Source of the DNA: Bacillus sp. V3-13
GTDB lineage: Bacteria; Bacillota; Bacilli; Bacillales; Cytobacillaceae
NCBI RefSeq assembly: GCF_002860165.1
Contig: NZ_PGUZ01000012.1
Coordinates: forward strand, 62,001 to 126,000
DNA: 64,000 nucleotides
Reading direction: 5' to 3'
The notes beneath the pieces are model-generated. The model made no database searches. It was given only the letters and a program-made list of their open reading frames with translations, and was not told the origin of the DNA. A program made the translations under genes and the position numbers. Positions within the stretch are counted from its first letter, which is position 1. Each line of letters starts with the position of its first letter. Shown in pieces: positions 53,316-62,183 of the stretch.

Positions 53316-54086
53316 ATGAAACGGGATTTGTTATTTGCCTTTACCGCTTTCTTTTTTATGTCATTATCGGCGATCACTGGTGTTTATGCAGTTGAACAAG
53401 CCGGCAAAATGAAAATCTTTTCAGAAGAGAAATATGATGTGTCAGGAGATGGAAAGAAAGATACGATTATTTTAAAGGGGCTCCCATTTGAGGAAGGTGC
53501 AAATTTTCAAAAAGAAATCTTTTTGGAAGTCAAGGCATCGAACGGAAAAACATACGAGGTTCAACTTGAAGGCGGTTATGAGCCAGCTGTTGATTTCAAG
53601 GATGTAAATCACGATGGAGTTCTCGATATGTTTGTCAGTATTCCGTCCGGAGGAAGCGGAGGACTTTCCAATTACTATTTATATACATTAAAGGATTTTA
53701 AAATGACGGATTTGACTGTGCCCGATCCCTTGGCTATTACAAGCCAGTTTGAAGAGAACTATCAGGCCTCAATTACGATCGATAAAACCGGGAAATCATA
53801 CAGATTTGATCTCAGCAGCAGAAAAGACGATTATGAGCGCCTTGGCATATACCGGAATGGAAAATTGAATGAACCAACGGAACTAATGGTCTTCCCTTAC
53901 AGTACTTTAAAGGTCGTAGATAGTAACGGAGCAGATAATCGCTTATTGGGAGTCCAAAGAATTAGCGGTGCCTATAACGCTGATTCCATCGCTTTCGTAG
54001 AATCGGAATGGAGCCTTGAAAATGGCAGGTGGATTTTATTGAGAACAGCTGTTTATGAGACAGGTGCCAGCGCTCCAGGAAGATGA
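53316..54086 (+). CDS. Secreted protein with EF-hand-like DxDxDG loops
   Basis: A 256-residue exported protein. A signal peptide (LLFAFTAFFFMSLSAITGVYA) is followed by a beta-rich body. Two calcium-loop-like stretches, DVSGDGKKDTI and DVNHDGVLDMF, resemble VCBS/FG-GAP-type repeats. No lipobox or catalytic motif was seen. AAGGAGGG lies before the ATG. Role unknown; a cell-surface or spore-related function is possible. Confidence 0.7.
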   Translation: MKRDLLFAFTAFFFMSLSAITGVYAVEQAGKMKIFSEEKYDVSGDGKKDTIILKGLPFEEGANFQKEIFLEVKASNGKTYEVQLEGGYEPAVDFKDVNHDGVLDMFVSIPSGGSGGLSNYYLYTLKDFKMTDLTVPDPLAITSQFEENYQASITIDKTGKSYRFDLSSRKDDYERLGIYRNGKLNEPTELMVFPYSTLKVVDSNGADNRLLGVQRISGAYNADSIAFVESEWSLENGRWILLRTAVYETGASAPGR

Positions 54087-54206
54087 ACAACGCCGGTTAG
54101 ACGAAGCGGAATGCTCTGTAACACTGGGCTCAAGTCACATTTTCCCGGTATTAACATAATATGAGGTAAACAAATTATCGCTATCGTAAGGGGGGTTATA
54201 CTTACA

Positions 54207-54686
54207 ATGAATAAGTTTGATCCTGCTAAGCTGTCCACCGACATAGTAGCCCCAGCCACTCAATTTGGGCCAGTGGACAACAGAAAATACACGCTTACCC
54301 ATTCGGATAAGAACGGGGAATTTCTCTTAAAAATAGGGTGTCATTTTGATTTAGATGCCATTAACTCGAAGAACCGGGATGAAGTCTTTGCCGAGTGGAA
54401 GCCGAAATCCGGACAGTATATTCTCTTTGGCAGAGTGTATATAAGCAACGGTGACTTTGATGAGAAATATTCAAAGGTGAGGTATTTAATTTTTCAGCGT
54501 GAACTAGAACAGGCGCTAACCGCCATAACGTACGGAGACCAGGCGTTTTTCACTTATTACCCATGGCTTTTAGACTCACCGATTTATATTCAATTTGAAT
54601 CGGTTTATCCGCAATTCAACAAGATCGCCTACCAAGGAACACCAAGACAATATTTAAATATTGCTTTGAAGAAAACCGTCTCTTAA
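54207..54686 (+). CDS. Staygreen (SGR)-domain protein, possible Mg-dechelatase homologue
   Basis: A 159-residue soluble protein whose N-terminal half, FDPAKLSTDIVAPA then RKYTLTHSDKNGEFLLKIG, reads like the staygreen domain that removes Mg from chlorophyll a in plants. Further family-like stretches are GQYILFGRVYISNGDFDEKYSK and YGDQAFFTYYPWLLDSPIYIQF. Bacterial SGR homologues in non-photosynthetic Firmicutes have been reported, some active on chlorophyll in vitro; the physiological substrate is unknown. GGGGGG lies upstream of the ATG. A small terminator follows. Confidence 0.75.
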   Translation: MNKFDPAKLSTDIVAPATQFGPVDNRKYTLTHSDKNGEFLLKIGCHFDLDAINSKNRDEVFAEWKPKSGQYILFGRVYISNGDFDEKYSKVRYLIFQRELEQALTAITYGDQAFFTYYPWLLDSPIYIQFESVYPQFNKIAYQGTPRQYLNIALKKTVS

Positions 54687-54710
54687 ACACAGGTGCATGC
54701 CTGTGTTTTA
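54685..54710 (+). terminator. Terminator after the staygreen-like gene
   Basis: AAACACAGG / CCTGTGTTT stem with a six-base loop, overlapping the stop codon. Confidence 0.8.
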
Positions 54711-54840
54711 ATTTTAATTATGATTAAAGTATTTGATGTTTTGCTTTTTTCAAACAATCATCTTGATCTTATATTTTCGAATTGTTATAATCAGTTTATT
54801 ATTTTTTATAACAAGCGATGATCGTTATGGATAAAACTAT

Positions 54841-54920
54841 AACGGGAGCAGCTTCTGGAGAGACCGCAATTGCGGCGCCGAAGGATTCACAATCTCAGGC
54901 AAAAGGACAGAAGAGTAACT
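54841..54920 (+). promoter_or_regulatory. Glycine riboswitch, single aptamer
   Basis: The conserved core is present in order: CTTCTGGAGAGACC, a GC hairpin, GGCGCCGAAGGA, then AATCTCAGGCAAAAGGACAGAAG, whose last bases pair with the first to form P1. Only one aptamer is seen. Glycine binding would be read out by the downstream terminator hairpin (54956-54984), which is placed between the aptamer and the ACT-domain gene. Confidence 0.9.
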
Positions 54921-54955
54921 TATGGTTCATCATCAGGTTATTCTACTGTTTGCAC

Positions 54956-54984
54956 GAGATTGGATAAAATCCAGTCTCTTTTTT
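54956..54984 (+). terminator. Expression-platform terminator of the glycine riboswitch
   Basis: GAGATTGGAT / ATCCAGTCTC (one G-U pair), loop AAA, followed by six T, 33 bases before the ACT-domain gene. Confidence 0.85.
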
Positions 54985-55016
54985 ATTTGCTAAAATTATT
55001 TTGAGGAGATGTCAGG

Positions 55017-55286
55017 ATGAGACGTGCAGTAGTAAGTGTTGTTGGAAAAGACCAGGTGGGTATAATCGCTAAAGTGACGACCGTTTTATCGGAAAATGAA
55101 ATCAATATTCTCGATATTAGCCAGACGATTTTGCAGGATTTCTTTACGATGATGATGATCGTTGATGTTACCGGAACCGATAATTTGGACCGTTTGCAAG
55201 ACCAACTTGGCAAGATCGGGGATGAGCTCTCCCTAAAAATTAATATTCAGCTTGAAGAAATTTTTAAAGCAATGCATCGAGTGTGA
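55017..55286 (+). CDS. ACT-domain protein (UPF0237 family)
   Basis: An 89-residue stand-alone ACT domain ([38 protein letters not shown]), the fold that binds small molecules, usually amino acids. Stand-alone ACT proteins of this group have no settled role; GcvR in enteric bacteria is a relative. GAGGAGATG stands before the ATG. It sits directly behind a glycine riboswitch and 16 bases before the UPF0210 gene, so glycine is a reasonable ligand guess. Confidence 0.9.
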   Translation: MRRAVVSVVGKDQVGIIAKVTTVLSENEINILDISQTILQDFFTMMMIVDVTGTDNLDRLQDQLGKIGDELSLKINIQLEEIFKAMHRV

Positions 55287-55302
55287 GAGGGTGTGTGAAA
55301 AA

Positions 55303-56664
55303 ATGAACATAGCAATTGATGAAATGATGGAAACGATGCGAATGATCGAGATGGAAAATCTGGATATCCGTACTGTCACAATGGGTATTAGCCTGCGTGA
55401 CTGTTCAGATTCCGATTTTCAGAAAATGAACGCGAATGTTTATGAAAAAATAGTCGGTTATGCAGGACGGTTAAAGGAAGTTGCAGACCAAGTTGAAAAG
55501 GAATTTGGAATCCCAATCATTAATAAACGGATATCGATTACGCCAATCGCTGAAATACTCGGAAATGCAACGAAAGAGCAAGCAGTTGAACTTGCCAGGA
55601 CGCTTGATAAAGCTGCTGTTGACCTTGGAGTGGATTTTATCGGCGGCTTTTCAGCACTAGTACATAAAGGAATTACAAAAGGGGATCAAACATTGCTTGA
55701 TGCTCTTCCAGAAGCTTTAAGCGTAACGGAGAGGGTTTGTGCATCCGTTTCCGTGGCTACGACACGAACTGGAATTAATATGGATGCAGTCCGCCAATTG
55801 GGCTTGATCATAAAAGAAGCTGCAGAAAGAACAAAAGACCATAATGGGCTGGCCTGCGCAAAGCTTGTTGTTTTCTGCAATCCTGTTGAGGATAACCCTT
55901 TTATGGCTGGTGCTTTTCATGGTGCCGGTGAAGGAGAGGCGGTTATTAATGTAGGGGTTAGCGGGCCGGGCGTTGTGTTAAGCGCATTAAAACGCCATCC
56001 GGACGCTGATCTAGGGGAAGTATCGGATATTATCAAAAAGACGGCCTTCAAAGTCACCCGTGCAGGAGAATTGATCGGAAGAGTCGTAGCAGAACGCCTT
56101 GGCATTCCATTTGGTATCATGGATTTATCACTGGCACCAACGAACGCGATGAATGACAGTGTAGCCGAAATTCTCGAAGAAATAGGGCTTGAGCGAGTCG
56201 GAACCCATGGAACGATAGCCGCACTTGCACTGATGAATGATGCGGTGAAAAAAGGAGGGGCAATGGCAAGTTCATATGTAGGCGGTTTGAGCGGGGCATT
56301 TATTCCGGTTAGTGAAGACAATGGAATGATTCGGGGAATTATCGATGAGGCCTTGACTCTATCCAAGCTGGAAGCGATGACGTGCGTGTGCTCAGTAGGT
56401 CTTGACATGATTGCCCTGACCGGTAATGTTTCTCCCGCCACTTTATCAGCACTTATTGCCGATGAAGCAGCAATCGGGATGATTAACAAGAAAACAACAG
56501 CTGTTCGTGTTATTCCTGTGCCAGGTAAGCAAGAAGGTGAGATTGTTGAGTTTGGCGGACTTCTCGGGCGTGCTCCAGTAATGGGCGTAAATCCATACAG
56601 CTCGGAAAAATTGATCCAGCGCGCCGGACGAATTCCCGCGCCGCTCCAAGCACTGATCAACTAA
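55303..56664 (+). CDS. UPF0210 family protein (DUF711)
   Basis: A 453-residue cytoplasmic protein of the UPF0210 group, the common partner of small ACT-domain genes. Glycine-rich blocks [43 protein letters not shown] and [21 protein letters not shown] are present; relationship to glycyl-radical enzymes has been suggested but no catalytic glycyl motif is recognisable. Function unknown. ATG 55303 gives the family length; an upstream extension to 55252 overlaps the ACT gene. Likely under the glycine riboswitch. Confidence 0.9.
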   Translation: MNIAIDEMMETMRMIEMENLDIRTVTMGISLRDCSDSDFQKMNANVYEKIVGYAGRLKEVADQVEKEFGIPIINKRISITPIAEILGNATKEQAVELARTLDKAAVDLGVDFIGGFSALVHKGITKGDQTLLDALPEALSVTERVCASVSVATTRTGINMDAVRQLGLIIKEAAERTKDHNGLACAKLVVFCNPVEDNPFMAGAFHGAGEGEAVINVGVSGPGVVLSALKRHPDADLGEVSDIIKKTAFKVTRAGELIGRVVAERLGIPFGIMDLSLAPTNAMNDSVAEILEEIGLERVGTHGTIAALALMNDAVKKGGAMASSYVGGLSGAFIPVSEDNGMIRGIIDEALTLSKLEAMTCVCSVGLDMIALTGNVSPATLSALIADEAAIGMINKKTTAVRVIPVPGKQEGEIVEFGGLLGRAPVMGVNPYSSEKLIQRAGRIPAPLQALIN

Positions 56665-56755
56665 CGCATATCATGACTTTTGGGCTTCATAACAGAAACA
56701 GTTGTGAGCATAATGCTTAAAGTTCTAAAATAAGTTCCAATCTTAGTATGCGGTG

Positions 56756-56795
56756 AAAAGTGTCCCAAGTGAAATCTGGCTTGGGACCACTTTTT
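56756..56795 (+). terminator. Terminator after the UPF0210 gene
   Basis: AAAAGTG-TCCCAAG / CTTGGGA-CCACTTTTT stem with one unpaired C, ten-base loop. Confidence 0.85.
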
Positions 56796-56934
56796 ATAAG
56801 TTAATTTAGTAATATTACCGTTTCAGGAGAAAAATAAGCTGTGAGAGCCGGCTTGCAGACCACTGTAGAGATAGTCAGTCAACTTAGTTGTTAGCAAGAG
56901 CTTATCATATTAAAGATATAAGATGTCATAATTA

Positions 56935-57279
56935 TATTATGTAAACTAACGGTTGCCAGGCAGGGTAGAAATGGGGGCAACCTTTTATAAAAAGCAGGAA
57001 TGTTTATTATAATTTTTAAATATACCCACTTGGTTGCCCGTAGTTACACGGTATGAATTACACTAAGCATTGCTAAATTTAGATTGAGACAAGATTTATT
57101 TTGTTGTTTAAAATTTATAGATGCATGTATAACGAAATAATTTAATTAAAATAAGAACATTCGATAGTAAAGCAATTTATAAATTTTTTTTTTCGTCTCA
57201 TTATCACGAGTATACTTAATATTTGAGACATGAATTAATGGGTTTTGAGAACTTTTGATAATATATATTATGTAAACTA
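56935..57279. repeat. AT-rich segment bounded by two copies of TATTATGTAAACTA
   Basis: Direct copies at 56935-56948 and 57266-57279 enclose 317 bases that are more AT-rich than the neighbours. Inside is a GGTTGCC/GGCAACC hairpin (56951-56983) and no open frame worth calling. A third copy lies at 26393-26406. The segment belongs to a gene-free stretch running from 56796 to 57327. Confidence 0.6.
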
Positions 57280-57327
57280 GAAAATATTATTAGAAGCGAG
57301 ACTTTAATTATGGTTTGTTCCCTTTTA

Positions 57328-57384
57328 GTACCGTCCTTCATAAAACACAAATGGCAAACCATTTATTCCATTAATGTTAATCAT
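57328..57384 (-). pseudogene. Truncated start of a second gene, possibly a retropepsin-like protease
   Basis: ATG 57384 overlaps the stop of the upstream broken gene as ATGA. It encodes MININGINGLPFVFYEGRY and stops. GLPFV after a short strand recalls the N-terminus of the small retropepsin-like aspartic proteases that accompany the preceding gene in other Firmicutes (from memory). The DTG catalytic part is missing. Low-confidence reading. Confidence 0.3.
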
Positions 57385-57647
57385 ATTTTTCTTAATCCAG
57401 TCCATCTTTTTTCTTGAATATTTAAGTTTTGACGAGATGTGTGAAAAAAGTATAACTCACGATCAGGCTTTTGTTTGTGTAACTCCGCATGCCTTTCTTA
57501 ACGCCTTCATGGAATCATCAAAGCAATCAATCAATCAAGGACAGCCATATCTTTTAAAACTTTAATATTATTTTGGGAACATGCTTCGAGTGCTTCTAAT
57601 ACTACCCATTTATTTGGATAAGCTTGTCTTACTTCTTCCCATTTCAT
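57381..57647 (-). pseudogene. Frameshifted small conserved gene (MKWEEV family)
   Basis: With AGGGAGGAAAAC upstream, ATG 57647 opens MKWEEVRQAYPNKWVVLEAL, which ends early at a TGA. In other frames come FDDSMKALR and then KPDRELYFFHTSRQNLNIQ, the order expected for an intact roughly 90-residue protein of this family. At least two frameshifts are needed to join the pieces. Intact homologues are hypothetical proteins often paired with a retropepsin-like protease gene. Confidence 0.6.
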
Positions 57648-57762
57648 TACGTTTTCCTCCCTATTTTTTATAATATGGCGGAGTATGATAGTGCTTATCA
57701 ATTATCATAGCATCATGCTTCTGTAAAAAGAACGTGACAAATTTATAAACTCTATTGTCGTT

Positions 57763-57792
57763 AAAAAAAGCCTTTCCAATTTGGAAAAGCTT
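57763..57792 (-). terminator. Terminator of the minus-strand ABC operon
   Basis: AAGC-TTTCC / GGAAA-GCTT arms with one or two mismatches, followed on the minus strand by seven T, 20 bases after the last gene. Confidence 0.8.
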
Positions 57793-57812
57793 AACTCCCC
57801 TATACTTTATCT

Positions 57813-58343
57813 TTAGAGATTATGGTTTTTTAGTTCTACCGCAACTCCATACCTTAACCCTTCTTTATACTTTGCGTTGACTTGATCACTATATAAACTT
57901 TGATCAATGTATAACAGAGGGTTCTTGTCTAGATTATTTGGCTCGACATGATAGGTCAGGATAAAGTTGACTGACGAACCTGGCGGTAAACTTTGCAGTT
58001 GGCTGGCATCAAAGTCCCCCTCATTTGTTTGGTAATAATCTATGCCGTAAGCCAGCTTGGCTTCAATAATCCTTATAACAGAGATGTCCTTATCTGAAGT
58101 ATTCTGCAGCTCCATCTCCACAGTAAGAGGAAAAGACTCATATCCATCTGCATCTTGCACTTGACCGGAAGTGAGATCCGTTACTCGAAAGGTTGCGTTA
58201 TCCAAAAGAATCGTTTCCCCCAACTGATAAGTTTTGATCTCATATTCTCTTGCAACACCTGCGTTTACGTTATAGACCCTTACGCCCCAGATTATAAATG
58301 CAATGGCAGCCACTGATAGAAAGAGAATTGTCTTTTTATTCAT
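57813..58343 (-). CDS. Membrane-anchored hypothetical protein, last gene of the ABC operon
   Basis: A 176-residue protein with one N-terminal membrane segment (KKTILFLSVAAIAFIIWGVRV) and an extracytoplasmic beta-rich domain (YQLGETILLDNATFRVTDL; FPLTVEMELQNTSDKDISV; PPGSSVNFILTYHV). The pattern resembles DUF4352-like immunoglobulin-fold domains of Gram-positive exported proteins. The ATG at 58343 overlaps the ATPase stop by eight bases. It is the distal gene of an eight-gene-or-more minus-strand operon; a role as accessory or immunity-like subunit is guesswork. Confidence 0.75.
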   Translation of the reverse strand: MNKKTILFLSVAAIAFIIWGVRVYNVNAGVAREYEIKTYQLGETILLDNATFRVTDLTSGQVQDADGYESFPLTVEMELQNTSDKDISVIRIIEAKLAYGIDYYQTNEGDFDASQLQSLPPGSSVNFILTYHVEPNNLDKNPLLYIDQSLYSDQVNAKYKEGLRYGVAVELKNHNL

Positions 58344-59007
58344 TTTTGTCTCCTTGCAGGCTGTAGTGGTCCACAATTTTACCGTTTTCCATCATAAAAA
58401 TTTCATCAGAAAGATAATCGAGTTCCTCTTTATCATGGCTGGCAATCAGAATACACTTATTCTCAGCCTTTAAACCCAGCAATAGCTTTTTCAACTCCTC
58501 TACTCCATCCGAATCCAATGCATTGGTCGGTTCATCAAGAATAATAAGATCCGGTTTTTCCATGATGGCCTGGGCAAGACCCAAACGCTGCTTCATACCC
58601 AGTGAGTATTTTCGATACTTTCGCTTATCATCTGGATCCAATCCAACCAGACGGATTGACTCCCTAATCCGTTCATCATCAATTACATCATTTAGCTCGG
58701 CAAGCATTTTCAAATTTTTGAATCCTGTATAGCCGTTTAAAAAACCAGGGTATTCAATCAATACTCCGACGCTTGGAGGAAAAGATGCTTCTTTTCCCAA
58801 TGTCACTCCCCCAACCGTCACAGTGCCTTCAGTGGGCAAAATAAGACCGCACAATGCCCTGAACAGCATCGTCTTGCCGGAACCATTCTTGCCTCTAAAA
58901 CCGTATATAAAGCCCTTCTTTAATTGTAAATTGATATCTTTCAAGATTGGTTGTTTTTTTATTTCTTTTGAAACATGGTCTGCTTTTACATAAACAGATT
59001 CAGTCAT
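58336..59007 (-). CDS. ABC transporter ATP-binding protein
   Basis: A 223-residue ATPase of the ABC-2 exporter type. Walker A GKNGSGKTM (preceded by YGFRG), signature YSLGMKQRLGLAQA, Walker B LIILDEPTNALD, H-loop IASHDKEEL. The only ATPase in the operon, it must serve the four membrane proteins encoded upstream. GGGGAGTGGGAAAA stands before ATG 59007; the longer frame from 59049 overlaps the upstream gene. Similar ATPases occur in bacteriocin-immunity and peptide exporters. Confidence 0.9.
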   Translation of the reverse strand: MTESVYVKADHVSKEIKKQPILKDINLQLKKGFIYGFRGKNGSGKTMLFRALCGLILPTEGTVTVGGVTLGKEASFPPSVGVLIEYPGFLNGYTGFKNLKMLAELNDVIDDERIRESIRLVGLDPDDKRKYRKYSLGMKQRLGLAQAIMEKPDLIILDEPTNALDSDGVEELKKLLLGLKAENKCILIASHDKEELDYLSDEIFMMENGKIVDHYSLQGDKNE

Positions 59008-59020
59008 TTTTCCCACTCCC

Positions 59021-59833
59021 CTAAAGAATATCTTTTTCCTTAAAAACAAAGAATGTGATTATCGATATTAAGACATACAACACCAGGGAATACAAAATTG
59101 AAAAACGCAATGTAAGCTGGTGTTCAATATCAAAGATCGTTTGCTTCAAAATCATCGAATGAATAGCAGGGAGCCATTTCAAATCGGAAAAGGTAGAAAT
59201 GCCACCGAGAATAATAACCCCAAAATAAGCGATGGCCGGCGATATAAATTGGATGCAAAGGAGTTGGATGCTCGAAAGGACCAGCGTGGTCATAAAATAA
59301 CCCAGTATTATGCGCAGTATTAAATCGCCGGGAGTAATTCGAATTTCCATCAGCGGTGCAATCATATCCGTAAAAAAGGGTGATGCTCCTATTGAAAAGT
59401 CACATAGCACAAGGCTGGAGACAAAGTAAATGACAACAAACACGCCTATGTACAGGATCATACTTTGAGCGACGATCCAGCCCATTTTTGCAAGGATATA
59501 CTGTCCTTTCGAACGGCACCTCAGCAGCAAATAGGAGCGATTTTTCCCGATATCCTGAAATAAAAAATCACCAATCAGAAACAGGACGAAAAACTGGATA
59601 AAAGTCCAATTGACCGGCACCTCATATTCAGAAAGCAGCTTAATATAGCCATTATCCTTTAGTAATAAATAGAATGTGCCGACACTATTGCTGTCAAATG
59701 ATTTTAGCTGCAAACTGGTCATCAGCGATAACGCAGCAATAATGCAATAAAAGATGAGATATTTATATTTTCCGTAGGACAAGCTGTATGCCATATCTCT
59801 TGAAAAAAGTTTGTAAATCGGATGATTCGTCAT
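59021..59833 (-). CDS. ABC-2-type membrane protein, fourth
   Basis: A 270-residue protein with about six to seven membrane segments and no recognised domain. It starts with a short cytoplasmic part (HPIYKLFSRDMAYSLSYGK) and includes FLIGDFLFQDIGKNRSYLLLRCRSKGQYILAK, a charged loop after the second membrane segment that may contact the ATPase. It overlaps the gene upstream by four bases. Layout suggests half of a heterodimeric permease together with the 59830-60633 product. Confidence 0.75.
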   Translation of the reverse strand: MTNHPIYKLFSRDMAYSLSYGKYKYLIFYCIIAALSLMTSLQLKSFDSNSVGTFYLLLKDNGYIKLLSEYEVPVNWTFIQFFVLFLIGDFLFQDIGKNRSYLLLRCRSKGQYILAKMGWIVAQSMILYIGVFVVIYFVSSLVLCDFSIGASPFFTDMIAPLMEIRITPGDLILRIILGYFMTTLVLSSIQLLCIQFISPAIAYFGVIILGGISTFSDLKWLPAIHSMILKQTIFDIEHQLTLRFSILYSLVLYVLISIITFFVFKEKDIL

Positions 59834-60633
59834 GAAAGAAAATCCTTCCTTTCATATAACCATCCTGTAATTCCATATAACACTAATGAAATGACAAATA
59901 AATAGATGCAACGATAAAACGTGATCGTTGGTTCTAGCCAGTTATGTATAGAAAGAGTGGCATTCCAAGTAAAGAGTTGAACAGGTAAGACACCCGTTTG
60001 GTCCAGGCCAGCCAGCCCGATTAAAATAATCATGATCAGTGCTGCATTCCTAATGAATTGCTTTAGAAAAAGCACGCAAAAAGAAATCATCAAAAAGCCT
60101 AAAAACTTCGTTATGAAGATGGTGAACACAATATTATAGGTAGCTATATTTGAGACAATGGACAGGAAATGTTCCTTATTATTTAATAGCTCACTTATTG
60201 TACCTGAAGGGATTAACCAGGTATTCGTCGTTCCGACAAGCAATCCCCCAACAAGGAATGAAATGGCCACTATGATAAATGTCAGAATAAAAGATAAACA
60301 GATTGCTGATATAACATGAGCATGCCAGGTACGAAAGCGTGAGCCAAACGTGATAACATTCAAGGCTCTTTCATTCTTTTCAATTAATTGGGTCAAAAGT
60401 GTCACAATAACAGGAATCGCGACGATGATAAACATTTGGTGATTGGTACTGCCAAGGTTCCCCCAAACATCCGCTATTAGATCAAAAATGCCTCTGTCTG
60501 ACCAGGCTCCTCTTCTCGCAATCAGCATCAAACAGAACAATGTAAACAGGCAATATATACTTGCCAACAACCAAATCTTCTTATCTGAAAAAAGTTCTCT
60601 AATTGAAGTACGGAAAACGTTAAATGGTTTCAT
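59830..60633 (-). CDS. ABC-2-type membrane protein, third
   Basis: A 267-residue membrane protein with about six segments. IVTLLTQLIEKNERALNVITFGSRFRTWHAH matches the position of QFERDTFVLRIKQKRNLFYNH in the 61413-62183 product, and both have a [LN]NKE(H/Y)F stretch and end in a Glu/Lys-Phe motif, so the two are paralogues. ATG 60633 has AGGTGGC upstream and lies 14 bases inside the preceding gene. No known substrate. Confidence 0.75.
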   Translation of the reverse strand: MKPFNVFRTSIRELFSDKKIWLLASIYCLFTLFCLMLIARRGAWSDRGIFDLIADVWGNLGSTNHQMFIIVAIPVIVTLLTQLIEKNERALNVITFGSRFRTWHAHVISAICLSFILTFIIVAISFLVGGLLVGTTNTWLIPSGTISELLNNKEHFLSIVSNIATYNIVFTIFITKFLGFLMISFCVLFLKQFIRNAALIMIILIGLAGLDQTGVLPVQLFTWNATLSIHNWLEPTITFYRCIYLFVISLVLYGITGWLYERKDFLS

Positions 60634-61396
60634 TTTTGCCACCTGATGCATAATACCAGATAAAACTTCCCAGGATGCCTATTAATAAATAGACTGGAAG
60701 TTCCCAAGTCGCCTGGTAATTACCTAAAAATAACATAGTAAGCGGAGCCGTCCCTACTGTGCTGGCGAACACATCCAATCCCAGCACGATTAAGAAAGGA
60801 AAGATTAAAACGATATATCGATTTTTCACAACTGTTGAAAAAGCCAGACCTACTGATGCCAGCATGCCGCCGAACATAAATATTACGAATAATCTTAGAA
60901 TCACATAAATGAAAGGATGTTGATAAAATAGTTCTGGCCAGAAAGACCCTTCCACTACCAGGGGCATCCCAAAATAATAATTATTTTCTATTAATGGATA
61001 AGCAGCCATTTCACCTAAAAAGTTAATAATAAGCGGAAAAACCGCAACAAAGCCCCCGATGCAAAAATTTACTGTATAGCGAATGAGTAAATACTTTCTC
61101 TTTTCCACCTTGGTTAAAATATTCTTGATTAATCCTGTGTTAAAGTCTTCAGCATATGCATCTGAATAGGCTAAAGAAGCAAGAAGGGGAAAAGTTAATG
61201 AATATATAAGATAAGTATCTCCTATAAAATACATCCAACTAACATAGGCACTTCTGGGATATAGCATATAATCATCATCCGTCAGACCATGTGGCCATGT
61301 ATTGATGACGGGTAATAAAGCATAAACCAACCCTACAATGATTAATAGCCAAAAAACTGGCCGCTTGCCAACTCGATTGATCTCCATTTTAAGCAT
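60620..61396 (-). CDS. ABC-2-type membrane protein, second
   Basis: A 258-residue protein with about six hydrophobic segments (LLIIVGLVYALLPVI; YSLTFPLLASLAYSDAYAEDFNTG; IVLIFPFLIVLGLDVFA). The loop AEDFNTGLIKNILTKVEKRKYLLIRY after the second segment is the usual ABC-2 pattern. Two starts are possible: ATG 61396, preceded by AGGGTG, or ATG 61420, which overlaps the upstream stop as ATGATTAA. Function unknown. Confidence 0.75.
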   Translation of the reverse strand: MLKMEINRVGKRPVFWLLIIVGLVYALLPVINTWPHGLTDDDYMLYPRSAYVSWMYFIGDTYLIYSLTFPLLASLAYSDAYAEDFNTGLIKNILTKVEKRKYLLIRYTVNFCIGGFVAVFPLIINFLGEMAAYPLIENNYYFGMPLVVEGSFWPELFYQHPFIYVILRLFVIFMFGGMLASVGLAFSTVVKNRYIVLIFPFLIVLGLDVFASTVGTAPLTMLFLGNYQATWELPVYLLIGILGSFIWYYASGGKNETI

Positions 61397-61412
61397 TCGA
61401 TCACCCTGCCAA

Positions 61413-62183
61413 TTAATCATAAAATTCTTTTTTATCGTAGATTCTTAGGCAAATCAGAGATAATACAAAAATTCCAAATACAAAATATACTAAGTTGAAC
61501 CATTGATCTGCCGGCGTTATCCAAGTTTCTAGCGTAATACGCGCTCTCCCCAGAAACAAGCTGAATTGTTCTGGAACAAGGCCGTCTGTCCCGAGGATGA
61601 CCAATGCTGCAAAAAAAACATAGATATTCTTCTTTAGAATCAACTTTAAAAATATCACACATGTCGCGATAAATAAGATTGCGAGAAATCTAGAGCTTAA
61701 AACATATGCCCAAACTTTTACGCTTGTGACATGAGGAACATATAGTGGAAAATACTCTTTATTATCAAGTAAAAAGTACACCATCCCCTCCTCTGATCCC
61801 CATAAATTATTGATATGTCCTGTAAGAATAAATGAAGCTATAATTCCGCCCAAAGCCATTATTATAGTAAAACAGGCACTTAAGAAAATAGAAAAGATAA
61901 AGTGGTTATAAAATAAGTTTCGTTTCTGCTTGATTCTTAGCACAAATGTATCCCGTTCAAATTGATCCATGAGCAAAGGGAGAATAATCGCAAAGATTGG
62001 AAGAGCCCCCAGTACTAACGGCATTATGCCGGCGCTTCCTCCCCATCTGACATTTGAAACATAATCGAATAAGGAATTACTGATTGCGTTGTCTGCAGTA
62101 ATGACACTAACGATAACGATACCTATAAAGTAAGCAATAATTAGAATTAGCATTCTGATGGATATATTTTTAAGATCAATCAT
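61413..62183 (-). CDS. ABC-2-type membrane protein, first
   Basis: A 256-residue membrane protein with about six segments. The polar loop MDQFERDTFVLRIKQKRNLFYNHF follows the second. Its ending LICLRIYDKKEFYD parallels LYGITGWLYERKDFLS of the third membrane protein, indicating duplication. It overlaps the exported-protein gene upstream by eight bases, so all genes here are translationally coupled. Confidence 0.75.
   Translation of the reverse strand: MIDLKNISIRMLILIIAYFIGIVIVSVITADNAISNSLFDYVSNVRWGGSAGIMPLVLGALPIFAIILPLLMDQFERDTFVLRIKQKRNLFYNHFIFSIFLSACFTIIMALGGIIASFILTGHINNLWGSEEGMVYFLLDNKEYFPLYVPHVTSVKVWAYVLSSRFLAILFIATCVIFLKLILKKNIYVFFAALVILGTDGLVPEQFSLFLGRARITLETWITPADQWFNLVYFVFGIFVLSLICLRIYDKKEFYD

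Noticed and set aside
54084-54120. Possible UGA readthrough at the end of the 53316-54086 secreted protein
   Set aside because: The downstream frame is short, no bSECIS-like hairpin is placed correctly and no family motif continues; an ordinary stop is more likely.
57374-57565. Plus-strand 63-residue frame
   Set aside because: It is the antisense shadow of the frameshifted MKWEEV-type gene on the minus strand.
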